From: Brachyhypopomus gauderio
Lineage: Eukaryota > Chordata > Actinopteri > Gymnotiformes > Hypopomidae
Assembly (NCBI RefSeq): GCF_052324685.1
Contig: NC_135213.1
Coordinates: forward strand, 38,494,777-38,558,776
Direction of reading: 5' to 3'
DNA length: 64,000 nt
Both the position numbers and the translations under genes were made by a program. The notes beneath the pieces were generated by a model. That model was not told where the DNA came from, made no database searches, and worked only from the letters and a program-made list of their open reading frames with translations. Positions 39,925-50,656 of the stretch are shown here, in pieces (position 1 is the first letter of the stretch; each line of letters opens with the position of its first letter).

Positions 39925-40040
39925 AGGAAGCTGGAGAGTCCCGACTCTATCTGTACTTTCTAGGAAAGACCGTCACCCTGGACGAGGTGTTTGGGCTCAT
40001 GAAGCTTCTGTTCACACAGCTCCACGCTCTTCCTGGGCAG
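39925..40040 (+). pseudogene. Unassigned exon-like block downstream of nelfb
   Basis: A stretch between a usable acceptor (ttctgctaatag) and donor (gggcag/gtgggg) that is fully open in one frame for 38 codons and looks protein-like: EEAGESRLYLYFLGKTVTLD then EVFGLMKLLFTQLHALPGQ. I do not recognise the family, and no partner exons were found nearby. It could be a relic exon of a lost gene, an exon of an unannotated gene, or chance. Confidence 0.35.
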
Positions 40041-40242
40041 GTGGGGAGTGTCCGTAACCCCTGACCCTTTCATCATGTAAGCAGTGGTCATGAGTTTTAT
40101 ATTCAGTCTTATGTGCTTGGAGTTGCTTGACGGCTCAAATGAAATAGCCTGACCTTATTTCAGCACTACTGCAAGTACTATTGTTCAGTTGGTATAATAT
40201 CCAAGATTATTAAAATAACGTTTTGCCAGAATGTTAGATCTA

Positions 40243-41392
40243 CACTCACTGGCTACTTTATTAGGTACTCCTGTCCAACTGCTCATTGATGCAAATGTCG
40301 AATCAGCCAATCACATGGCAGCAACTCAATGCATTTCCATTTAGGCATGTAGACATGGCCAAGACGATCTGCTGCAGAAGAAAGATGATTTAAGTGATTT
40401 TGAACGTGACATGGTTGTTGGTGTCAGACGGGCTGGTCTGAGTATTTCAGAAACTGATGATCTAATGGGATTTTCAAGCACAACCATCTCTAGGGTTTAC
40501 AAAGAATGGTCAGAAAAAGAAAAAATATCCAGTGAGCGGCATTTCTGTGGGTACAAATGCCTTGTTGATGCCAGAAGTCAGAGGAGAATGACCAGACTGG
40601 TTCGAACTGATAGAACAGCAATAGTAACTCAACCAGTCATTACAGCCGGGGCACGCAGAAAAGCCTCTCTGAACACAAAACACATTGAACCTTGAGACAG
40701 ATGGGCTACAGCAGCAGAAGACCACACCGGGTGCCACTCCTGTCAGCTAAGAACAGGAAACTGAGGCTACAATTCGCACAGGCTCACCAAAATTGGACAA
40801 TAGAAGATTGGAAAAACATTGCCTGGTCTAATGAATCTCGATTTCTGCTGCAACATTCGGATGTTAGTTCAGAATTTGGCGTCAACAACATGAATGCATG
40901 GATCCATTCTGCGTTGTATCAACGGTTCAGGCTGATGGTGGTGGTGCAATGGTGTGGGGAATATTTTCCTGGCACACTTTGGGCCCATTAGTACCAATTG
41001 AGTATCGTGTCAACACCACAGCCTACCTGAGTATTGTTGCTGACCATGTCCATCCCTTTATGACCACAGTGCACCCATCTTCTGATGGATACCACCAGCA
41101 GGATAACGCACCATGTCATAAATCACAAATCATCTCAGACTGGTTTCTTGAACACGACAATGAGTTCACTTTGAGCAATAGAGCACCTTTGGGATGTGGT
41201 GGAACGGGAGATTTACATCATGGATGTGCAGCTGACAAATCTGCAGCAACTGTGTGATGCTATCATGTCAATATGGACCAGACTCTCTGAGGAATGTTTC
41301 CAGTACCTTGTTGAATCTGCTACGAAGGATTAAGGCAGTTCTGAAGGCAAAAGGGGGTCCAACCCGATACTAGCAAGGTGTACCTAATAATG
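40243..41392 (+). mobile_element. Tc1-like DNA transposon copy 2 (degenerate)
   Basis: Starts TA/cactcactggctac and carries a decayed transposase: [18 protein letters not shown], the [20 protein letters not shown] block and the DNAPCHK core. A deletion after DNEFT removes most of [12 protein letters not shown], so the catalytic core is incomplete, and there are frameshifts. The right inverted repeat is cut short (aggtgtacctaataatg). Same family as 25011-26115. Confidence 0.9.
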
Positions 41393-41864
41393 TTATTGTT
41401 TTCCTGTGATGCTACTCAAGTAGATAATTTTATTGATAATTTCACACTAATGCTTGAATTTTTGTGTGTTTTCTAATGCACTATCTCTGACACCTTACAC
41501 AGGAATTGAAAGTCTATATAGCAAGGTGAAGAGTAGCGTAAGGAACCGAGAGACGTATGGGGGCCCAAAAACAGGACAAAACACACTTACCAAAATCACT
41601 CGCTATTTCCTGTAATGCCTTTTTTAAAGAAGGGTTCGAAGTGCTTTAATTTCTGTCTTTTAAAAGTCATTTCTTTGGTTTGTTGGCTAATATTGAACGA
41701 GAAGTTCTTCTTCAGCAGGGCTCCTGCAGCAGGACCTCTTAGAAACACCTGAACAGGTGTCCTGTTCCTCCGCACCTCTGACCTGCAAACCTCTGCCTCA
41801 CTCACGTAAAGAAACAAACACTGAGTAAATACTACATTGTTTGTCTATAAAAATAAATATGTTG

Positions 41865-42145
41865 TGGGGCAGTCATGGCCTGGTGGTAGGGAACTGGTCT
41901 TGTGACCGGAGGGTCATGGGTTCGATTCCCAGACCTGAGGCCATGACTGAGGTTCCCTTGAGCAAGGCACCTAACCCCAACTGCTCCCCGGGCGCCGGGC
42001 TAGGGCTGCCCACCGCTCTGGGCACGTGTGATCCACAGCCCCCTAATCACTAGTGTGTGTGTGTGTGTGTTCTAACTGCACAGATGGGTAAAAACTGGAG
42101 GACAAATTTCAATTGTGGTGAAAAACCACAATTGAAAAAATATGG
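41865..42145 (+). mobile_element. tRNA-derived SINE
   Basis: The head contains an A-box-like tggcctggtggtag and a perfect B-box core ggttcgattcc, as in RNA polymerase III tRNA promoters. The body (ggcacctaaccccaactgct, cccgggcgccgggctagggc) and the tail (ctgcacagatgggtaaa) are typical of an abundant fish SINE. Family name not assigned. Confidence 0.8.
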
Positions 42146-42231
42146 CACATTTAATTACATAAATAACAGCCATGATATAATAATCATGTTAAGGGCAACA
42201 TAAAACCTGTATGAAATGATAAGGAAGTAAG

Positions 42232-42278
42232 TACTTACGTACTTAGGAAGTATGTACTTACGTACTTAGGAAGTATGT
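42232..42278. repeat. Two-copy 23-bp tandem repeat
   Basis: gtacttacgtacttaggaag is repeated with little change; each unit contains the palindrome acttacgtacttagg-like core. Confidence 0.75.
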
Positions 42279-42927
42279 ATTTTGTTGGCTTACTCGATGT
42301 ATCGTCAGTACATTGACATATTTGGTCATTGTTGGCTAACTGGTTTCAGATGCTTCAGGATGTTGAGTGAGAAGAATATCACTGACATATTCTACACCGC
42401 ACTGAACTTGCTCAGATGGGATGTGTATATACACACGTGATCGTACCCAGTAGAAATGTTATCTCTATATATTACGGCTACAGTAATTACTAAAATGCAC
42501 AGTACAGAAGTAGATCTCTTCTAGTCCAGCAACCCGGATATGGATTTTGAGCTGGTAAAAATAGACCAGGCATATCAGTGGCCAAAAATGGATATTGTTT
42601 ACCTTACTAGAATGTGGAAGCAAAACTAGCTCTATCTTCATAGATAGTTTGGGCTCATCTTTAGATTTGGTTTGCTGGTTTTAATGCTTATTATTTTAAA
42701 TGTTTTCAAAAAAGGTCCAAAGTATAAACACAAAACAGTGACAGAACCCTTCTCACCCCTCCGGTAGTGGTTGTTGCAATCATGCCAGTGTGAAAAATGG
42801 GCTATTTATTACTCCTGTGTAGAATATGTGATTTTAAAAAGGTCATAAACGGTAATGACAGTGGAAGTTCCCTAAGTGGACAGTAGACGTTCCCTCGCTT
42901 TGGGTGGGGCGCTGCCTTGTGTGGCTT

Positions 42928-42958
42928 AGACCCGGGACAGGAGCTCCTGCCTGGGTCT
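42928..42958. repeat. Near-perfect loopless palindrome
   Basis: Arms agacccgggacaggag and ctcctgcctgggtct pair with one mismatch and one bulge around gagctc. Weaker complementarity (ggtgggg / ccccccacc) extends outwards. Confidence 0.65.
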
Positions 42959-43249
42959 GCCCCCCACCACAGTCTTGGCACTCCACCGTGTCATCTCCAC
43001 GTGTGCACCACCTACAAATGAAACAACCTAAAGTGCATCTCACTGAATTCCGGATGCAAGTTTTTCTAAGTTTATGCAAATTTAGCCTCTTTTACTTGTG
43101 GGCACCAGCTGCTTCAGAACTTATAGTGTTCCCCTGTGGGTAATCTGTTACCTGGTACACATGAGTGAGTGAGTTACAAAACAGGCCCATAAAGTGCCTC
43201 TCATCTAGAAATTCTGTATTAATTAATCTTTTAAGGCAGATAATCTAAG

Positions 43250-43400
43250 TCAGAATATATCCCAGTACCGCAGCATAAGTTTACTGCACCAGTTTAGAGA
43301 TGCCAGTCAACCTAACATGCACGTGTGGGAGGAAACCCACCCGGGCACAGGGAGAACCTATCATCTCCTCACAGGCAGTAGCTGAGACAGGACTCCATCA
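43250..43400. repeat. Probable interspersed repeat fragment
   Basis: cctaacatgcacgtgtggga followed by ggaaacccacccgggcacag resembles a widespread vertebrate repeat phrase (gtgggaggaaacc...acccacgc). From memory only; no boundaries defined. Confidence 0.35.
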
Positions 43401-45061
43401 CAAGTCACTGAAGCTGGTGGTTAGCAGTACTAAGAGATTCCTTGGGCCCATACAGGCTAATGATGTAATCTTGTTATTGGACCTGATCTTCAGTCCAGCA
43501 TGATTTGAAGAGAGCCATTTGGCCTACATTGCACATAAAGAGGAAGAAACATGTCTGTGAAGTGGAAACAGTGTTGACTAGATGATCAAAGTAAATACAT
43601 TTTATTATAATACTCAAAGGTATTTCCTTTTTTTGTGATGGCCTACGTCTGTACTGATGGAGCCTAACTCATTTGTACACAAAGAATGTAGGTGACATTA
43701 AAACATTTTAAGAACCTATCTAGGATTTACAAATGACAAAATCTCTGGGCCTGATGTTTTGCATAATAAAAAGGGTCAAGGTGTATCCTTTATTAAACAT
43801 TTGCTCAAATGATTAGACATATTCTTTAGTCAGATAAGGTAATCTGGTAACAGCTGTGAAAGAGTTGTGAAAGAGTTCATTCACTGTCTTCATCTCTGTG
43901 TCGTTTAATGGAATTTGGTTTTACCAGAGCTTTTGCAGTAAATTTCACTTCCAGTAAAAAAAAAAACTTCCTGCGTTCATTTTCTGGTTTTGGGACACTT
44001 TCCTCAAACAGGACAAGGAAATGTAATTATACAAAATGAAACGGACCAAATGTCTTTCCAAGAAATAGTGTTTATAATAGCTAGTTATCTTGTCCACACG
44101 GTTCCCTACACAGGCACAATGAAGCTGTTGCCAGTATGAGTGTAACCCCTGGAGAAGATGGTGGTGTAGATGTTTGCAGTATGAGCTGTGCATGCACACC
44201 TATGCAGACACTTCACACACATCCTCCACACAGATGTTGCATCTCGTTCACCACAGACACTTTCTATTTGTACGTTTATGATTCACATCGAGAATGTGCA
44301 TCACTTGCGAAGTTGCTCACAAATTAATTATATTAGCCACATCAAATTAAATGTCCCAGATTCAGATTTCCGTTCATTTGTCCGTCTTTAGGTTAATAGT
44401 TAACACCTAACCTTAGTTGTCTTGTCACATGGTTCTCTCTATAGTCACAATGAAACTGTGACCAACACTAGTGTAATCTCTGGGAAGGTGTTGGGGATGT
44501 TGGTACTGAGGTGTTGGTCCTCACGCGCGTGTGCAGACACTTCTTCATTAACGCATCCTCCACACAGTTATTTATATGAACATGAAACCCCAGCAGACAG
44601 GAAGTCATGCGACGTCTGCACGGGTGAGTGCTCACTAGCCTAACCAACAACCACAACCTGAATCCATTTACACGGTAAGCAACTCAAATGTATTTAAACT
44701 ATTATATTTTATACTTTATATAATGTACAGTTCTAGCTCTTTTTTTTTTTTTTTTACTTTTTAAATGTAAAGATGCAAACTGCAACAAAAGCAATGAGAA
44801 TATGTAAATTTGTAAGAAGCAACAGAGCTACTAGCAATATATCTATAGAATGCGGGCTTTGGTCATCGTAAGTGTAGCAGACTATTAATGAAAAAGGTCT
44901 CTAAATACGTTATGGTTTTATCATAAATGTTTTAACACAGCAGCATTAATCACTTTTATTCTTGAGTAATGTGCATGTTCTATATGTGTAGGAGATTATG
45001 GTGTTTCTCTTGCACTGGGTTCCATTAACGAGCTTTCTTTACTTGAATTTGCCTTCTGTAG

Positions 45062-46117
45062 ATGAACGTCACAAACGTCACCGGCCAGGCTGATGGTTCA
45101 TGTCAGGTAGAGCCCCAGCACATGTTCGTCCCTGTGGTCGTCTGTCTGGTCCTTATGCTTGGCCTCTTCCTCAACATCTTCAGCATGTGGGTGTTCTGGT
45201 GCCGCACGCCACAGTGGAAGGCAGGCACGGTTCTCCAGTTCCACTTGGCCATCAGCGACGTCATCGTCTGCCCCCTGGCGCCCCTCATCGTCGTTTATTT
45301 TGTTCAGGAACAACAACAGATTTTGACGAGACCGATATGTTGGCTCAAAATTATATTAATAACGGTCCACTTCTATGGTAGCATCCTCTTTCTTACTCTC
45401 ATAAGCATACATCGTTACGTGTCTGTGGTGTACCACAGTCAGGACTCTCGAATGAAACAAAAAGACTTTGTTCAGAAACTCTGCCTAGCGGTCTGGGTAG
45501 CGATGCTTTTAAATGGGATGCTTTCTGCGTTTCTTTTGGACAGCAATAGCACAACAGAGAATATCACGCTATGTTCTGCCTTTCACCTGGGACAAAACAC
45601 TGACTTGTATTTCGCCTTCAACTTCATTATAATTGTTTTGGGATTCCTTATTCCTTTCACAGTGCTGGTGGTCTGCTACAGCCGTCTGGTCAGGTCTGTG
45701 TCTGGCATCAGTGTTTGCCACCAGAAAGGCAAGCTGATAAAGAGCAAGTCACGCAAAATGGTCACTATTTGCCTGGTGATATTTGGCCTCTGTTTCATGC
45801 CTACGAACGTGATTCGCATTGTGACTATAGTGGTGAAGAAATGGTTTCCAAACAAGTGCACAATTCTTTTGCACGTGGAGACAGCATACTATGTGGCATG
45901 GATCTTTTCTTTAGTTAACTGCTGCCTAGACCCTCTCATATATTGCTTCGCCTCACAGAAATTCACAAAGGCTCTTCGCAGTTCCCTGAGAAAGATCGGG
46001 GTTGGTGTCCGAACAGCTCGGCAAGACATAGAACAAGACAGCGGTCTGACCACACATATCGACCCTGCTGCAGGGACAATTAAAAGGGAAACTATGGCCT
46101 TCACTGACACTCTCTGA
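45062..46117 (+). CDS. P2Y-like orphan class A GPCR, paralogue A (351 aa)
   Basis: Rhodopsin-family seven-helix receptor, all coding sequence in one exon. The ATG follows directly on an acceptor (ttgccttctgtag/ATG), so at least one 5'UTR exon lies upstream. Seen: N-glycosylation sites NVTNVT at the extracellular start; TM1 near residues 22-46; LAISD in TM2 (62-66); Cys93, the usual disulfide partner of Cys171; SILFLTLISIHRY at the end of TM3 (HRY 117-119 in place of DRY, as in P2Y receptors); FGLCFMPTN in TM6; and CCLDPLIYC in TM7 (DPLIY in the NPxxY position). The tail has basic and acidic segments (RTARQDIEQD). Nearest groups by motif are P2Y, HCAR and OXGR1-like receptors; the ligand is unknown. 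About half of the residues match paralogues B and C. No break seen. Confidence 0.88.
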   Translation: MNVTNVTGQADGSCQVEPQHMFVPVVVCLVLMLGLFLNIFSMWVFWCRTPQWKAGTVLQFHLAISDVIVCPLAPLIVVYFVQEQQQILTRPICWLKIILITVHFYGSILFLTLISIHRYVSVVYHSQDSRMKQKDFVQKLCLAVWVAMLLNGMLSAFLLDSNSTTENITLCSAFHLGQNTDLYFAFNFIIIVLGFLIPFTVLVVCYSRLVRSVSGISVCHQKGKLIKSKSRKMVTICLVIFGLCFMPTNVIRIVTIVVKKWFPNKCTILLHVETAYYVAWIFSLVNCCLDPLIYCFASQKFTKALRSSLRKIGVGVRTARQDIEQDSGLTTHIDPAAGTIKRETMAFTDTL

Positions 46118-47412
46118 CAAAAGTTTACTTTTACTGTATTTAAGAGATCCTCTTATTCAGATTGAAGTACCAAAGTGTTCTGTCGTCTTCTCAAACAACA
46201 TATCCTAGCCAGTACAGTCAAAGACGTTAGAAACGAACTAGAATTCTGTCAACACTGTTACTTAGAAAGAAAGTACAATACGCACAATACCAAATTTGAA
46301 GTGTTAATCAACCAAAGTGCAGAATTAGCCTCAAAGTTGCCAATATCACCTTTCAGTTTCGGACACTCGACATCTCCTCCAGCTTCTAGAGGCTACAGGC
46401 CAGGGAGCTCCTCTATCTATCTTAAAGAATTCACCATATGTGCTGTAATCTTCATTGGTGTAAAGCCTCAGCCCAGGGGTGGAGGGTGTGGTTGCTGAGA
46501 GCCATTTTGTTTTGTGTATTTTAGTTCAAAATATATCAAATATCAAAAGATGATAAAATATATGAGAAACGTGTAATCCATCACGTAAACTGTATGGAAT
46601 TATAGCTCATACAAAGAATGACATAAAGGAAAAAAATACCTAAGTGATGTATTTTTTATAACTCTTCAAAGTGAAACATACAATAGGAAACACACACGTT
46701 TCTGCCTTCATCCCTCCTGCTCCCCAAAAAGGAAACTCAGGGTGTCGGAATTCAATATTACCTGTAATGAGAAAAAGGAACAGAAAGCTCTAAGGACATG
46801 TTGAACAACCACGTTTTAGCTGTGTGCCAGTTCTGGTATGTCCTCAGAAGGGTTGTTTGTACGTGATGACGGTGTGGCAGCTCAAAATAACAAAGGAGCT
46901 TTCACAAATGCACAAGTTTATCGTCAGATCTACATCTAGATATAATTATGCAAAAGATAAATCAGTTGGCAAGATGATGTTGAAGGGGAACATGCATGCT
47001 CTAGTTTTACATTTACATTTCTAATTTTAAAGAGCGTTAATTGTAAGAACAGCTCAGTGAAACATCCCGTGTTAACACTACAGTGTCTGTGAGGAGAAGA
47101 GACTCACAGGTTTGGTTTCCTGTGACCAGCAATGAACCATGTCACCAGTTCAGTGCAGACTCGTCAGGAGGTTTTGTTACTGTACGGAAGTGGGACACCT
47201 GAAATGTGAACATGACAGAGCAGTTCATCTGAAGACACGTGATGTGATCTTTGCTCTGTGTTTTCTTTTTTTACTGCTTAGAACTGTTCTCAGAGTCCAA
47301 CTAAAATTAACAGAAGAGCTGCCCTGCCAGTAGCAACTTCTTCTTCCCCTTTTGCCCCTTCATGGCAGATCTGTGCTAGTGATTACTTTCATTTTTTCCA
47401 TCACCCTCCAAG

Positions 47413-48417
47413 ATGAGCAACAGCAACGGCTCGTCTGAAGCTCCCTGCCCTCCCAAAGCTCAGCACGTCTCCCTCTCCGTGCTCCTCTGCCTGATCTATC
47501 TGGCGGGACTCTTCCTCAACGGCTTCAGCCTCTGGGTGTTTACCTGCCGGATGGCCAAGTGGCGCACAGGCACGATTCTGCAGTTCAACTTGGCTGTGAG
47601 CGACGCTGTCGCCTCACCTGCCACACCGCTATTGGCCGCCTACATGGCCAGAGGGAGCCAATGGGAGTTTGGGCAGTTTGCTTGCCAGCTGATGATAATT
47701 CTGATCAGTGCTCATTTCTCCGGCAGCGTCATCTTCCTCACGCTCATCAGTGTCCACCGCTATGTGGCGGTGGTCCAGTTCAACAGACCTTCACTGATGA
47801 AGAGGAAGGACTTTGTGAAGAAGCTGTGTTGTGGAGCGTGGGTCTTCCTCCTGGTCACAGGCCTTAGCTTCAGGGTTCTGCTGCCCAGCACCAGTGATGA
47901 CAGGAACATGCTGTGTCTATCCATACATCAGAAGAACAACACAGAAGCGTACTTCACCATCAACTTCCTGCTCTTCCTTCTTGGATTCATCGTGCCTTTA
48001 ACCGTGTCTTTATTTTGCTACAGCCGCCTGGCGACCTCGGTGTCCTGTATCAATGCCAGGTCACTCCACGGTCAGTTGATCAAGATGAAGTCACTGAGGA
48101 TGATAGGAATATGTCTCCTCATCTTCGTGCTGTGCTTTCTCCCTCTCAATGTGGTGCGGACGGTCATGGTTGTTGTTAAAAAGTTCTACCCTAACCACTG
48201 TTCGCTTCTCTTACGACTGGAAACAGCATATTATGCATCCTACATCCTTGGAGGAATTAACTGTTGCTTGGACCCCTTTATCTATTTCTTTGGCTCAAAC
48301 AATTTTAGGAAAACATTCAGAAAATCACTGACAAAAATCAGAATTCAACAGGACAGAGACACTAGATGTGAATCGGAGACAGTAAGTTACAGTGTAAATA
48401 AAAATGTATCTTCTTAA
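47413..48417 (+). CDS. P2Y-like orphan class A GPCR, paralogue B (334 aa)
   Basis: Intact single-coding-exon receptor whose ATG again follows directly on an acceptor (catcaccctccaag/ATG). Motifs: extracellular NSNGSS glycosylation sites, LFLNGFSLWVF in TM1, LAVSD in TM2, Cys91, SVIFLTLISVHRYVAVV ending TM3 (HRY 115-117), LCFLPLNVVRT in TM6 and NCCLDPFIYFF in TM7. The tail ends SVNKNVSS. AATAAA occurs at 48498, about 80 bp after the stop. Very close to paralogue C, which lies inverted 6 kb away. Ligand unknown; P2Y-like motifs suggest a Gi/Gq-coupled receptor for a small anionic ligand (inference). Confidence 0.88.
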   Translation: MSNSNGSSEAPCPPKAQHVSLSVLLCLIYLAGLFLNGFSLWVFTCRMAKWRTGTILQFNLAVSDAVASPATPLLAAYMARGSQWEFGQFACQLMIILISAHFSGSVIFLTLISVHRYVAVVQFNRPSLMKRKDFVKKLCCGAWVFLLVTGLSFRVLLPSTSDDRNMLCLSIHQKNNTEAYFTINFLLFLLGFIVPLTVSLFCYSRLATSVSCINARSLHGQLIKMKSLRMIGICLLIFVLCFLPLNVVRTVMVVVKKFYPNHCSLLLRLETAYYASYILGGINCCLDPFIYFFGSNNFRKTFRKSLTKIRIQQDRDTRCESETVSYSVNKNVSS

Positions 48418-48998
48418 ATGTAAATATACCCGTATGCTATTATTTGGCTATGTTGACCACTTGTAATATATTTATCATGTCATCTATGCAGAGATAAATA
48501 AAATATAATTGCCCATCTTCAGTTTACAAAGAATGTCTTTTATACTTCCCTTCCCAAAAGGTGTTCTTCTCTTTAACAAACTGCATGCTAGTGTTAAGTT
48601 TGAATACAGAAGTCAACCAGCGGTCACGTGGTTTTGCTTTCATAACTGTAAAGTGATATTAAAATTAAGAGCTTGTGGTTATTGGTCTTGTCTTGTAGTA
48701 TGATGTAATACATGCTAGACTCCACAGTTAATGTGTATAATGAACTATTTGACTTAAGAGAAATAAAGTAAACAAAAATAGATCTGCAAGTCACAGTCCG
48801 CGGTTTCGGGAATGTTTCCACATGCCTGCACTTTGTCGGCCGATGTTATATACCTTCAGCACAATGTGAGTTCACAAGTCTCTGTGGTTTGTTTTGGAGT
48901 TTCACATTTCAGAAGTGTTGTTTTCTAAAAAAAATTGTTTTGTATAGAACAGTTCAACCCTGAGACCTTTAACACACCCAGCTGGTGATTCAAACCTT

Positions 48999-49377
48999 GG
49001 CTCAGTCCGAAATGGCATATTTAAGAAGTATGCACTAGATTTCAAAGCAGTGTGTTCTGCTAAACTGTTAGAGTAGTATGTTCTTTCAGTAGGAAACTGG
49101 ACAGTATGCATACAACCTCAGACTTACTACATTCACAATTTTACTTACATCATATGACATATGATGTCACGTGATCATAGTTAATGGCCCAGTTGAATTA
49201 TGGGATAGGACAGTGTGCTGCAATCACATACCTCAAAATAGCTCCTGGTTCAGTAGGCCATCCAGGTACTTTTTTCTTACTGTTTAATGCATACTGTGTA
49301 TTCAGACATACTACCCTTCATAGCGTACTGCTTTGGCGTACTGTATAGGAGGGAAGTATGGCATTTCAGACGGAGCC
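48999..49377. mobile_element. hAT-type MITE, copy 1
   Basis: Terminal inverted repeats ggctcagtccgaaatg and (reverse complement of the right end) ggctccgtctgaaatg. Flanking 8-mers caaacctt and caaatctt match at 7 of 8 positions, the length of hAT target duplications. No ORF. A related copy is at 62126-62307. Confidence 0.82.
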
Positions 49378-49904
49378 CAAATCTTGCATTCATCCACAAC
49401 ATGGAACTCTGCACCATTCCAGTGTGGTGACAGTCTGACTGTAATGGATGAGTTTTAACCAGCTGACTCTGAAAAGACTCAACTCTTGGAAAATAACAGA
49501 TAAGTGCCAGCCATACTGAATTTAAAAGGCAACATATTTTTGATATTTTAGTTATTTGCAAGGAATTCATGAGGAATATCTACATTGGTTCTATATACAT
49601 TTAAAAGGATTTACTGAAAGCTATAAGAATATAAAATTCTCCCTAATTACTGTTTGTCGTGACAGCAATATTGTTTGCAAATGTCATCATGCTTTTGTAT
49701 CTCTCTTGCCAATTTTACGGCACCGGTTTGTTGATCTGGGAAAACAGTAGGAGTAATATGTAAATATATAAATACATATGTATGTTTTGCAAATGCAAAT
49801 TAGAAAAAAAAATCCATTCGTTGCGGAACTTTACTGGAAGCCAAAGATTTAAAAAAGAAACAATTTGCGTTCAGAAAGACACTGCCCAAAATGTTTATTG
49901 TTGC

Positions 49905-49926
49905 ACTGTAGCGCCCCCTTCTGTTC
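49905..49926 (-). promoter_or_regulatory. CTCF-like motif (reverse orientation)
   Basis: tgtagcgcccccttctg; on the minus strand cagaagggggcgctaca, a good match to the AGNNGGCGC core of CTCF sites. Located between paralogue B and arrdc1. Confidence 0.4.
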
Positions 49927-50656
49927 GATTTTGATTCTCTCTCTTCTCTGAGCTTCTGGAGGGACTAGGTCTAATGAATTGATATCTCTAGGCTTTATAG
50001 TTTGGTCTTCGTACCATCTAAATTACAATTACTTCAAGCACCACCTAGTTGTACCCTAAAATGCTTCATGAGTGAATTTAATGTTCATGTAATATGTTTA
50101 TCCATGAAGGAATGTCTGAAAGCGTTTAATTCTAGTTAAGAAATAAAAATGTGAAAAAAGAGAAAATGTGAAATTTGAATCAAACTGAATGAAACTGCAC
50201 GAAACCTAAGTTAATATTCTTAGCATCATCAGTATTGTAAACTGACTATATTTTTCCCTTTTAATATAGTATGACATTTTAATAAGAAAAAGACCACTCA
50301 TTTCATTGCAATGTAATTGCAATTCAATTGTATTTTTCTGGATATTCTTCTGATTTATAATCTAATTTTAATTTAACTTTATTTTTATATGAACCAACCA
50401 GCAATTTCAATACAGTTTTTCAATCCAACGCTGACAATATGGCATAATATACGAACAAATCTGAAGTGAATTGTTCAGGTTCACAAAATACCTCATGAAC
50501 ACCTTACCTGCACAACTCTTGTATTTGAAGGTGTTTTGTGAGGGAACCATACATCAGCCACACGTGATCACAGGTGCGCTCCAGGCGTGACGTCACGCAG
50601 GTAGAGCGTTTCCTGCCCGTAGACCAGACGTGCTGGTGGGAGGTGAAGGAGTGAAG

